Shown here one piece after another: positions 34,527-43,287 of a stretch of DNA of 64,000 nt. A program made the position numbers and the translations under genes. Source of the stretch: Eubacterium sp. MSJ-21 (GTDB taxonomy: Bacteria > Bacillota > Clostridia > Lachnospirales > Lachnospiraceae); assembly GCF_018918185.1 (NCBI RefSeq), contig NZ_JAHLPZ010000003.1, positions 1 to 64,000 of the forward strand, given 5' to 3'. Under the pieces are notes generated by a model. The model saw only the letters and a list, made by a program, of their open reading frames with translations. It made no database searches and had not been told where the DNA came from. Numbering within the stretch: the stretch's first letter is position 1; every line of letters begins with the position of its first letter.

Positions 34527-35902
34527 GACATCAACCTCCATCCAGGTAAATACTTATTCTTCAAAACACCTTGGTTTGCTTTACCGAAGCCAAGTGGATA
34601 TCCATCCACACACACTAATACGTAACCGTTTTTGACCGATGCATCATCGAAATCAATTGTCTCACCCTTTAAGTATTTGATGACCTTTGCATCATCCGCA
34701 GGAAGATCCAGGCAGGTATCAAATTCTTCCTTCGTAAGCGCCATTGCGAGTGACTGGCTTGGTTCGAAGCGGTTTTTCTTGATCTCACCGACATATAAGC
34801 CGCACCGTAAGATACGGAGTCCTCGGACTGTCGGGAAGCTTTCCGGTATGTAATAGAGTTTATCACCCGATATCTCAAACCGTTCCGGGTGAAATTCGTG
34901 CGTTGTATGCGATAAAAATTCCGTGACGGAATCCGGTAGCTTTGCACGCTTGACCGGGTAATCACCATAATTGGCATGGTTATCCCGCTCGCCCTGCTTC
35001 TTGACAAGACATACAAAATGTCCCTCACCCTCAATCTTATGTGGCCAGAGTCTGGCACAGCGCGTCAGTGTCTCATTTCCGGTGTTGCCCCATTCCGGAT
35101 GTCCGTGGTCAAAGCCCTTATACGGATGGAAATCCACCAGCTCCAGACGATCATCCAACGAAAGCAGATATTCGATGGACTGCTCATTTTCAAGGGGCGC
35201 AAATGTACAGGTCGAATAAAGCAGCATGCCACCGGGTTTAAGCATTGTGACAACCTGATCTAAGATGCTTCGCTGCAGGTCGGCAAACAACTGATTGCCG
35301 TTATTCTCCCATGCGGTGATCATGGATGCAGATTTGCGGAACATGCCTTCTCCGGAGCATGGCGCATCGATTAAGATCTTATCGAAATATTCGTGGAACC
35401 GTTCGGCTAATTTGTAAGGTGCTTCACTGATAATCAGCGCATTTTCTACGCCAAAAACCTCTAAGTTCTTCAGCAATGCCTTCGCGCGCGAAGCGCTGAT
35501 ATCATTCGATACAAGCAAACCGGTTCCGTGTAATTTCGCAGCAAGCTCGGTGGATTTTCCACCTGGTGCGGCGCAGATATCGAGCACCCGGTCTCCTGCT
35601 TCCACAGGCAGTACATGTGCCGGTGTCATGGCAGAAGGCTCCTGAATATAGTAAAGCCCTGCAAAATAATATGGATGCTTGGATGGCTTATCCAAGGTCT
35701 CATCGTAGTAAAATCCATTTTCGCACCATGGAACCGGGCGCAGATGAAATGGATTGATCTTCAGGAAATCTTCCACAGATATCTTCATCGTGTTGATGCG
35801 GATGCCGTGATGCATCGGCTGTTCGAGACATGCCACATACGCATCATAATCGTCCTTAAGAAGCGTTCGCATATTCTGTTCAAAAGTAATCGGTAATTCC
35901 AT
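34523..35902 (-). CDS. RsmF/RsmB-family RNA m5C methyltransferase
   Basis: 459 aa. The SAM-binding core has DICAAPGGKST; the two catalytic cysteines are in APCSGEGMF and STCTFAPLENE. A C-terminal region of about 150 residues matches the extra PUA-like domain of RsmF/YebU-type rRNA methyltransferases. It should make 5-methylcytosine in 16S rRNA. ATG 35902 (AAAGGG ten bases upstream) begins inside the space after hflX and is preferred to ATG 35935. Confidence 0.9.
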   Translation of the reverse strand: MELPITFEQNMRTLLKDDYDAYVACLEQPMHHGIRINTMKISVEDFLKINPFHLRPVPWCENGFYYDETLDKPSKHPYYFAGLYYIQEPSAMTPAHVLPVEAGDRVLDICAAPGGKSTELAAKLHGTGLLVSNDISASRAKALLKNLEVFGVENALIISEAPYKLAERFHEYFDKILIDAPCSGEGMFRKSASMITAWENNGNQLFADLQRSILDQVVTMLKPGGMLLYSTCTFAPLENEQSIEYLLSLDDRLELVDFHPYKGFDHGHPEWGNTGNETLTRCARLWPHKIEGEGHFVCLVKKQGERDNHANYGDYPVKRAKLPDSVTEFLSHTTHEFHPERFEISGDKLYYIPESFPTVRGLRILRCGLYVGEIKKNRFEPSQSLAMALTKEEFDTCLDLPADDAKVIKYLKGETIDFDDASVKNGYVLVCVDGYPLGFGKANQGVLKNKYLPGWRLMS

Positions 35903-35903
35903 G

Positions 35904-37139
35904 TTATAGTAGCCCTTTCGTGCCTGCATCAACATACGCGCGGACGAAGATGCCGTCCTCTCTGTATTCCTCTTCTAACAGATTTCCTGATTTGCGAATC
36001 TGCTGGATCACGCCTGCTTTGGCGTACGGAATCGTCTGTTCGATGTAAATGCGGCTCTGGTTGATGATTTCTGCAAGAATATCTGTGATTTTCTCAAATC
36101 CTTCTTCCTGCTTGGCAGAAATATATAAGGTATGATCTGCCTGAAAATCTTTGACAGCCGGAAGCTCGTCCACTTTGTCAATCTTGTTAAATAAAGTGAC
36201 AACCGGTTTATCCTTCACGCCTAACTCACATAACGTATCATAGACTGTCAGGATATGCAGGTCTGCCTGTGGATTCGAGATATCGACCACATGTAGGATA
36301 ATATCAGCAAACTTTGCTTCTTCTAATGTCGAACGGAATGCATCAATCAGATGATGTGGCAGCTTGCGGATAAATCCAACCGTATCCGTCAGGATGATCT
36401 CCTGTCCGTTCGGAAGTTTATAGTTCCGGGAGGTCGGATCAAGTGTTGCAAACAGCTTATCCTCCTCTAAGACGCCTGCCTGCGTCATATGATTGAGCAG
36501 TGTTGATTTGCCGGCATTTGTATAACCGACGATTGAAACAATCGGAATATGGCTGTTCAGACGTTGCTTACGCATAACCTCGCGGTGTGCAATATCGTCC
36601 TTTAAGTCACTGGAAAGCTTCGCGATACGTTCCCGGATGATACGGCGGTCGACCTCGAGCTTCTTCTCACCGGGACCTCGTGTACCGATACCACCGCCGA
36701 GACGGGACATCACCTGTCCCATACCGATCAGACGATTGCTGCGGTATTTGAGCTGTGCGAGTTCTACCTGAAGCTTACCCTCCCGTGTTGTTGCGTGTTT
36801 CGCGAAGATATCTAAGATCACCATTGTCCGGTCCATGACCTTTGTGTCTAATTCCTGCTCCAGATTCTTCATCTGGATCGGAGATAATTCATCATCGCAC
36901 ACGACACCGGTTGCACCGAGACGCTCCACCATATCTCGAAGCTCCTCAACTTTACCACTTCCAAGGTAGGTTGCTTTCTCGACGGAATCCTTGTTCTGGA
37001 TCATACGTCCAAGTGTTTCGGCACCGGCAGTTGCAACCAGCTCCTCCAATTCATCCAGATTGGCCTCCACATTTTCCCCGTTGTCCAGATCGACAGCGAA
37101 CAATATAACCTTTTCGAGTTCTTCTTTGTTTTCGTACAT
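35904..37139 (-). CDS. hflX: Ribosome-associated GTPase HflX
   Basis: 411 aa. The N-terminal HflX domain ends in the glycine-rich SRLGGGIGTRGPGEKKLE; the G domain has GYTNAGKST, DTVGFI and NKIDK. HflX splits stalled 70S ribosomes in stress in several bacteria. It sits beside an rRNA methyltransferase and in the same general region as the GTPase-Rae1 fusion, so ribosome care is a recurring local theme. Confidence 0.95.
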   Translation of the reverse strand: MYENKEELEKVILFAVDLDNGENVEANLDELEELVATAGAETLGRMIQNKDSVEKATYLGSGKVEELRDMVERLGATGVVCDDELSPIQMKNLEQELDTKVMDRTMVILDIFAKHATTREGKLQVELAQLKYRSNRLIGMGQVMSRLGGGIGTRGPGEKKLEVDRRIIRERIAKLSSDLKDDIAHREVMRKQRLNSHIPIVSIVGYTNAGKSTLLNHMTQAGVLEEDKLFATLDPTSRNYKLPNGQEIILTDTVGFIRKLPHHLIDAFRSTLEEAKFADIILHVVDISNPQADLHILTVYDTLCELGVKDKPVVTLFNKIDKVDELPAVKDFQADHTLYISAKQEEGFEKITDILAEIINQSRIYIEQTIPYAKAGVIQQIRKSGNLLEEEYREDGIFVRAYVDAGTKGLL

Positions 37140-37176
37140 ACTATATCCTTTTTTAGTTTACATAAATATATTATTG

Positions 37177-38103
37177 TTACTCGGTTGCACTTGCATTCTC
37201 CGGTTCGGAATACAGATGGTAACGATCGTTGACCGGAACCTCGTTCAAGTTAACACGGGTATCCAGATAGGCATATAAATCCTGCCCATTTTGATCTTCC
37301 GGGTATCTGGCAATATAGGAAGTGGCACGTGAAAAAGCTTCCGTATAGTTTTGCAGCTCTTTATAGCACATAATCTGTGCATACAGAATCTCCTGCAGGT
37401 AGTCACTTTCTCCGGCGGATTCACCCTGTGTCAGATAGGTCAACGCCTGGTTATAGTCTTTGGTATCGTAGTAATAGGATGCATATTTATAATTCACATA
37501 GGCATCGATTCCTTGATAGTTTGCGTAGATATCCAGGTATTCTTTCATCTTATTGTAGTTTTTTTGATTTTCATAACAGATGGCTGCGTAGATGCTGATA
37601 TCTTTATGTCCGTTTTCTACAGCTTTTGTAAAAGTTGCAACTGTGGAAACATAGTCTCCTTGTTGATAATTGCCAAGTGCATGGGACAGATCCGTCAGAT
37701 ATGAAAGCTGTTCCTTATCATATCTGGAAACCGGATATTTTTTCTGTATGTTCAGATAGGTAAGCTCTGCATCGGAAAATTGCTGAAGCCGCATCATGCA
37801 ATCTGCTTCATACATCAGAATATCTACATCTATGGAATCCGAAAACCATTGTTTTTCGGCATAGGCTTCTTTGAATCTGTCCAAAGCCTCCTGATAGTTT
37901 CCAGCTTCATAGAGGGAAACGGCTTCCTTGCGGATGCTTTTTTTGTGTGAAAAAATATTCACACAGAAAATTACAAATGCAAGGAGCATGACGCCGAGAC
38001 AGATCAGATGGAAACGGCGGATGCGCAACTTTCTCTCGCGTCTGCGGCGCGCCATCTCCCGTTCGTATGGTCCTTTTTTCATATGTTTATCTGGTTTACT
38101 CAT
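37177..38103 (-). CDS. Membrane-anchored TPR-repeat protein
   Basis: 308 aa. A basic N terminus, one membrane span (about residues 32-50), then at least four TPR-like helical repeats (AGNYQEALDRFKEAY, then QQGDYVSTVATFTKAV, then KDYNQALTYLTQ) facing outwards. A protein-interaction role is likely, partner unknown. It lies between the VanY-like gene and hflX. Confidence 0.75.
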   Translation of the reverse strand: MSKPDKHMKKGPYEREMARRRRERKLRIRRFHLICLGVMLLAFVIFCVNIFSHKKSIRKEAVSLYEAGNYQEALDRFKEAYAEKQWFSDSIDVDILMYEADCMMRLQQFSDAELTYLNIQKKYPVSRYDKEQLSYLTDLSHALGNYQQGDYVSTVATFTKAVENGHKDISIYAAICYENQKNYNKMKEYLDIYANYQGIDAYVNYKYASYYYDTKDYNQALTYLTQGESAGESDYLQEILYAQIMCYKELQNYTEAFSRATSYIARYPEDQNGQDLYAYLDTRVNLNEVPVNDRYHLYSEPENASATE

Positions 38104-38123
38104 ATGTTTCTATCTTTCTACTT

Positions 38124-39146
38124 CTAATTTAAAATATCCAATGGATTTTCGGTTGTTGTTTCACTTGTTGCACCGGTATCTTCCGTTGTCAGACTTCCGT
38201 CTTCGGAAGTTGTGACAGCTGTTGGATCAACTGCCGGTGTGGCAGAGGTCGTAGTTGCTGTGGATACGGTACCTCCGTTTACAAGAGTGTAGAACTCTTC
38301 CAATGTCAGATTGTTTGTTGTCATAAAGACAGCAGCGTCTCTTCCAACATAACGGAAATGCCAAGGTTCATAGTTATGTCCTGTAATACTTTCCTTGCCT
38401 TCCGGATACCGGACAATGAAGCCGAACGAAGAACAATTCTGCATCAGCCACTGGTTCGTCGGAAGCTGGGAAACAACAGCAGCATCTAACTCCGCAACAT
38501 CATGAGCCGTTACATCGAACGCAAGACCGGTTGCATACTCTCCACTGCCCTCTGTATCTGCACTGATATAACCAGCCTTGATCGTATATTCACTTCCGGC
38601 AGCATTACATGCTTCCAGCATTGCAAGCAGGTCATTGTAGATACGTTCATCTACGATATACCCACTGTTCAGGGTATGCTGTTCAAATGTATATCCGGCC
38701 GGAATCGGATTCGTATCATTGACAAGCATCAGATAATCCTGGTTATTCTGATAGATATAAGTTGCCTGTTCCCGGAGAACTGCCTGTGGATCCACCTGTT
38801 CAGTTGTGGAAGCTTCCGTTGTAGACTCTGTTGTTGTCGTTGTGGCCTTCTTTTTTTCCCCAGATACACCATGGATGAGTAAAATCAACAAAATAATAAA
38901 GATTACGACACCGAGTACAGTATAAAAAAGTAAGCTGTAATCTCCGGCTTTCATATGTTTTTTCACTCGTCTGATATGTTTGCGGATAATCCGGTAAAGC
39001 TTTTTGAACAGCTTTTTCAGATGCTTATAAACAAACTTCAAAAACATCCCAATGTAGTGAAAGACATATGCAAAAAACAGACCTATGCCCTGAAAAAATA
39101 CTTTTGCATATTTTTTAATGTTTTCCCAAACTTCATTTTTTCCCAT
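38124..39146 (-). CDS. VanY-like (M15) protein missing a zinc ligand
   Basis: 340 aa. A long basic N terminus and membrane span (about 75-93) precede a Thr/Ser-rich linker and a domain related to VanY D,D-carboxypeptidases. The second metal motif EPWHFRYVG is kept, but the SxHxxGxAxD motif reads GEYATGLAFD: the histidine ligand is tyrosine. The segment before it that carries the catalytic arginine is shortened (AGYISADTEGSG). It is therefore probably an inactive peptidoglycan-binding relative. A Thr-rich tail follows. Confidence 0.8.
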   Translation of the reverse strand: MGKNEVWENIKKYAKVFFQGIGLFFAYVFHYIGMFLKFVYKHLKKLFKKLYRIIRKHIRRVKKHMKAGDYSLLFYTVLGVVIFIILLILLIHGVSGEKKKATTTTTESTTEASTTEQVDPQAVLREQATYIYQNNQDYLMLVNDTNPIPAGYTFEQHTLNSGYIVDERIYNDLLAMLEACNAAGSEYTIKAGYISADTEGSGEYATGLAFDVTAHDVAELDAAVVSQLPTNQWLMQNCSSFGFIVRYPEGKESITGHNYEPWHFRYVGRDAAVFMTTNNLTLEEFYTLVNGGTVSTATTTSATPAVDPTAVTTSEDGSLTTEDTGATSETTTENPLDILN

Positions 39147-39163
39147 AAGTACCCTCCCGTTTT

Positions 39164-40468
39164 TTATAAGATATCAATGTATTCTCCTGCTAACGCTTTA
39201 TTCATGCTTCGCACAGCACAGAATTTTCCACACATGGAACATGTATCTTCATGCTCCGGACTTCTGTCTGCACGGATGGCTTTGGCTGTTTCGGGATCCA
39301 ATGCACACTCCCATTGTTTATCCCAGTCTAATACCCGGCGGGCATCCGCCATTTTATCATCGATATCACGTGCACCGCGTACACCTTTAGCGATATCAGC
39401 TGCATGGGCGGCAATCTTTGATGCAATGATTCCCTGCTTGACATCATCGACATTTGGCAATGCCAGATGTTCTGCAGGTGTTACATAGCATAAGAAAGCG
39501 GCACCGGCCTGTGCGGCGATCGCACCACCGATAGCTGCGGTAATATGATCATATCCCGGTGCAATATCGGTTACCAGAGGACCAAGTACATAAAATGGAG
39601 CTCCCATACAGATCGTCTGCTGAACCTTCATATTGGCCGCAATCTGATCCATCGGTACATGCCCCGGTCCCTCCACCATGACCTGTACATTTTTCTCCCA
39701 GGCACGCTTGGTAAGTTCTCCGAGCCGGACTAATTCTTCAATCTGGCAGACATCCGTTGCATCCGCCAGACAGCCCGGACGACAGGCATCTCCAAGGGAG
39801 ACAGTTACATCGTATTCGGCACAGATATCTAAAATCTCGTCATAATATTCGTAAAAAGGATTTTCCTCTCCGGTCATCGTCATCCATGCAAAGACAAGGG
39901 AGCCGCCACGGGAAACAATGTTCATCTTCCGTTTGTGTTTTTTGATCTGGTCGATCGTCTTTCTTGTGATACCACAGTGCAGTGTTACGAAATCCACTCC
40001 ATTTTCTGCGTGAAGGCGCACCACATCGATAAAATCCTTTGCGGTAAGTGTTGCAAGATCACGTTGATAATGAATGACCGAATCATAGATTGGAACCGTA
40101 CCAACCATAACCGGGCATTCTGCGATCAGCTTTTTACGGAACGGCTCTGTATTTCCGTGGGAGGACAGATCCATGATGGCATGTGCGCCAAGATTGACTG
40201 CTTCCATTACTTTTTTCATCTCAATATCGTAATCCTTGCAATCTCTGGAGATGCCGAGATTAACATTGATCTTCGTCTGAAGCATGGAACCGATACCTTC
40301 CGGATCCAGACAGGTATGTAATTTGTTCGCCGGAATGACAACCTTTCCTTCTGCCACGAGTGGGAGTAATTCATCCTCACGCATATGCTCCTTTGCTGCA
40401 ACTCTGGTTAGCTCCGGTGTGATAATGCCCTTTCTGGCAGCATCCATCTGTGTTGTATATTCTCTCAT
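39164..40468 (-). CDS. thiC: Phosphomethylpyrimidine synthase ThiC
   Basis: 434 aa, the shorter ThiC form lacking the extra N-terminal domain. Radical-SAM enzyme that converts aminoimidazole ribotide to HMP phosphate for thiamine synthesis. The C-terminal cluster motif CSMCGKFC is present, with VEGPGHVP and GDACRPGC signatures. No TPP riboswitch is visible in the 120-base leader, and no other thi gene is nearby. Confidence 0.95.
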   Translation of the reverse strand: MREYTTQMDAARKGIITPELTRVAAKEHMREDELLPLVAEGKVVIPANKLHTCLDPEGIGSMLQTKINVNLGISRDCKDYDIEMKKVMEAVNLGAHAIMDLSSHGNTEPFRKKLIAECPVMVGTVPIYDSVIHYQRDLATLTAKDFIDVVRLHAENGVDFVTLHCGITRKTIDQIKKHKRKMNIVSRGGSLVFAWMTMTGEENPFYEYYDEILDICAEYDVTVSLGDACRPGCLADATDVCQIEELVRLGELTKRAWEKNVQVMVEGPGHVPMDQIAANMKVQQTICMGAPFYVLGPLVTDIAPGYDHITAAIGGAIAAQAGAAFLCYVTPAEHLALPNVDDVKQGIIASKIAAHAADIAKGVRGARDIDDKMADARRVLDWDKQWECALDPETAKAIRADRSPEHEDTCSMCGKFCAVRSMNKALAGEYIDIL

Positions 40469-40519
40469 TGAAACCTCCTGTTATGTCAAGCTATAGCTAT
40501 TCTGGTCATAATTAATCAA

Positions 40520-40548
40520 AGTATAACATAGATTTTTGATAAATACAA
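40520..40548 (-). promoter_or_regulatory. Promoter for thiC
   Basis: Minus strand: TTGTAT (40543-40548), 17 bases, TATACT (40520-40525). The remaining short leader carries an AGGAGG site but no recognisable riboswitch. Confidence 0.6.
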
Positions 40549-40591
40549 ATAACTGCACCCATAAATTCATCATTTACAGGTACAGTTTGCT

Positions 40592-43183
40592 CTATTTGAT
40601 ATCATATAGTTCACGCAGCTCGTTTGCGGCAGCTTCCATTGCAGAAGAAAGCTCTCTGGAGGAAATGATCTGACAGCCTGCACCACGTGTGATTGTCTGG
40701 ATCAGTCCGTCCGACGTGGCAACGGTCATCTGATACTTTTCTTCATTTTCGTGTGTATATGCTTCGATAAACTGATCAGCAGTCTGGTTTTCTTTTGTAT
40801 GCACGATCTCAATATCTTCCTGCACTGCCGTACTGCCGTGGCTGCCCTTTACTTTATAACCGTCAAAGACAATCAGTGTTTTTATACCGGTAATGCCCTG
40901 ATAGTTTGATAACAGAGAAATAAGCTTATCCTTTGCAGCATCGAGATTCGTTTTTGCAAGTGCTGTCAGTTCTTCCCACGCAAAGATCACATTGTAGCCA
41001 TCCACGATCAGACGTTTCTCTTTTGGTGTGACGATTGTCTTCGATGTTTTTGCAGTGTAAGTCTCCGTGTGCCGGACAATTTTCTTTTTATAGACCTGCT
41101 TTTTGGCATTCTGGTTTGCAGTCTGACCGGACAAAATTGCATCAATCTCATCTAATCCAATCGAATAATCAAAGCTTTCCCGGCTATGGACGGTATATTC
41201 TGCCTGCGTCTGTTCAGAGTCCGAAGCATCATTGACATGCATATAGGCCTTTACCTGATCCCAAGGGACGAGAAAGCCGGAACCATGTGCACAGAACACA
41301 GACGAGGTTGGGTTATGCAGATCTGCTTCCGGATCATATGGATGGGACTGTATGACCTCTTCCTCATTGTGGCATGGCATGTAGCCACGGAAGCTTACAT
41401 GGAATTCCCCCTGTCCTTTTGTAAATGCTCGTACATGAAGCTGATAATCACGCAGAGTAGCGACCGGACCATGTCCCCGGATGACCGCATGGCCGCACAT
41501 CTGTTCCGGTGCATCCATAACTGCGTATAACGCCTGTAAATCGGTCATGGCACGTCCGATCATATCACTGGGGATCTCAAGGACAAAATCATATTCCGGT
41601 TCAAGGATGATGGTACCGGCTTCCATTAATCCCTGTCGGACAGCGCGATAGGTTGCCTGACGAAAATCTCCACCCTCGGTGTGCTTTGTGTGTGCACGTC
41701 CGTTTATCACGGTAAAATGCACATCGGTTAACGGTGCACCAATCTTTGTTCCGCGGTGCGTACGTTCCAGTAAATGGGTATAGATCAGGCGCTGCCAGTT
41801 TTTTGCGAGGACATCTTCGCTGCACGCAAGGGATGCATCAATTCCACTCCCCTGTTCCGCAGGTTCGATATGTATATGTACTTCAGCGTAGTGACGCAAT
41901 GGTTCAAAATGGCCGACACCGATAACAGGCTGTGCAATGGTTTCTTTGTATAAAATTTCACCGCTGTCAAAGGTTGGTACAACGCCACAGCGTTTTTTGA
42001 TCAGCTGTGTCAGAATCTCAATCTGAACCGGTCCCATCAGCATGATCTGAATTGTTTCTGTCTGCTCGTTCCAGGAAAGATGCAGTTCCGGCAGTTCCTC
42101 ATCCAGATCTTTTATTTTAGTGTACATCAGACGTGTGTTGACGGCTTCATCAAAGGTGATTGTATAGGAAATCACCGGTTCGATGCAAGCCATTGGATTA
42201 TCTGTATAATCTCCGATGCCATCGCCTGCCTGTACGGATTCCAATCCGGTAATACTGCATATCATACCTGCGGAGACAGCAGGAACCATCTGATAAGAGT
42301 CGCCACTGTAAATCCGGATCTGTGTAACTTTTTCGTCTCCAATCGCATCCCGGACAGATAAGGTTCCCTGCATCACCTTGATATGGGCAAGCCGGTTTCC
42401 TTTTTCGTCGCGGGTAATCTTATAGACGCGGGCTCCAAACGGCTTGGCAGTTTCTGCCTGATACGCATCGAGCGTATAAGAATCGAATCCCTGCAGCAAT
42501 GCGTCTACACCGATTCCTTTTAATGCACTTCCAAAGAAACATGGGAATACCTGACGTGAACGGATCATCGACTGCACGATGGAATCCGGTAAATTTCCCT
42601 GTTCCATATATTGATTTAGAATTGTTTCCTCCCCGGAGGCAATCGCAAGATTTTCGTACATATCTTCCGCGTGGGATACTTTTTCATTGTGGTAATCAGA
42701 GAATGCGACAATGCGGTCGGACAATGTCTGCAGATTAGACAAAAGCTTTGACTGCACAGTATCCGGCTGGTCCATTTTATTTACAAAGAGAAATACCGGA
42801 ATCTGATATTCCTTCAACAGCCGCCAGACAGTTTTGGTATGTGCCTGTATTCCATCCGAGGCGCTGATTACGAGGATGGCATAGTCGAGTACCTGCAACG
42901 TCCGTTCCATTTCAGCTGTAAAATCAACGTGTCCCGGTGTGTCTAATAAGGTGATACGTGTATTAGAAGTTAAAAGCTCTGCCTGCTTAGAAAAAATCGT
43001 AATTCCACGCTGCCGTTCCATTTCATCATGATCCAGCAATGTGTCGCCGTTATCGACACGCCCTGCGTGTTTTCGGGCTCCTGTTTCATAGAGAAGCTCC
43101 TCGGAAAGTGTTGTCTTTCCTGCATCCACGTGAGCCAAAATTCCGATGGTAATATGTTTCTTTTCTGCGGTTGTTTCCGTCAT
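40592..43183 (-). CDS. TetM-like translation GTPase fused to a Rae1/YacP NYN nuclease
   Basis: 863 aa. Residues 1-230 form a translational GTPase domain with AHVDAGKTT, RGITI, DTPGH and NKMD; domains II-V of an EF-G/TetM-like factor follow to about 680. A charged linker leads to residues about 721-863, a NYN-fold domain: VDGYNVIFAW (D728), VFDGY (D774), TADQFIE (D803) and VATSDG (D825), the acidic pattern of Rae1/YacP, the ribosome-dependent mRNA endonuclease of Bacillus. TetM family members displace tetracycline from the ribosome; here resistance is not shown because the usual TetM C-terminal end is replaced. Own promoter upstream. Confidence 0.88.
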   Translation of the reverse strand: MTETTAEKKHITIGILAHVDAGKTTLSEELLYETGARKHAGRVDNGDTLLDHDEMERQRGITIFSKQAELLTSNTRITLLDTPGHVDFTAEMERTLQVLDYAILVISASDGIQAHTKTVWRLLKEYQIPVFLFVNKMDQPDTVQSKLLSNLQTLSDRIVAFSDYHNEKVSHAEDMYENLAIASGEETILNQYMEQGNLPDSIVQSMIRSRQVFPCFFGSALKGIGVDALLQGFDSYTLDAYQAETAKPFGARVYKITRDEKGNRLAHIKVMQGTLSVRDAIGDEKVTQIRIYSGDSYQMVPAVSAGMICSITGLESVQAGDGIGDYTDNPMACIEPVISYTITFDEAVNTRLMYTKIKDLDEELPELHLSWNEQTETIQIMLMGPVQIEILTQLIKKRCGVVPTFDSGEILYKETIAQPVIGVGHFEPLRHYAEVHIHIEPAEQGSGIDASLACSEDVLAKNWQRLIYTHLLERTHRGTKIGAPLTDVHFTVINGRAHTKHTEGGDFRQATYRAVRQGLMEAGTIILEPEYDFVLEIPSDMIGRAMTDLQALYAVMDAPEQMCGHAVIRGHGPVATLRDYQLHVRAFTKGQGEFHVSFRGYMPCHNEEEVIQSHPYDPEADLHNPTSSVFCAHGSGFLVPWDQVKAYMHVNDASDSEQTQAEYTVHSRESFDYSIGLDEIDAILSGQTANQNAKKQVYKKKIVRHTETYTAKTSKTIVTPKEKRLIVDGYNVIFAWEELTALAKTNLDAAKDKLISLLSNYQGITGIKTLIVFDGYKVKGSHGSTAVQEDIEIVHTKENQTADQFIEAYTHENEEKYQMTVATSDGLIQTITRGAGCQIISSRELSSAMEAAANELRELYDIK

Positions 43184-43221
43184 CGAAACGCCCTCTCTTT
43201 TCTTTTGATATCATGAAATTT

Positions 43222-43250
43222 ATCATAGCACAGATTTTTATAAACGTCGA
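43222..43250 (-). promoter_or_regulatory. Possible promoter for the GTPase-nuclease fusion
   Basis: Minus strand: TCGACG (43245-43250), 17 bases, TATGAT (43222-43227). No tetracycline-type leader peptide attenuator is evident in the short leader. Confidence 0.45.
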
Positions 43251-43287
43251 TATCTGAATCAGGAAGAAACGATACCAAACATAAGCC

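Noticed and set aside
38124-39146. Frameshift as the cause of the altered VanY motif
   Set aside because: The frame is intact from the membrane span to the EPWHFRY motif and beyond; substitution and shortening explain it better.
40469-40591. TPP riboswitch expected before thiC
   Set aside because: The leader is too short and shows no TPP aptamer core on the minus strand; only a promoter and ribosome site are visible.
40592-43183. Calling the gene a tetracycline-resistance determinant
   Set aside because: The core is TetM-like, but the normal C-terminal end is replaced by a nuclease domain and there is no mobile element or attenuator leader, so resistance cannot be claimed.
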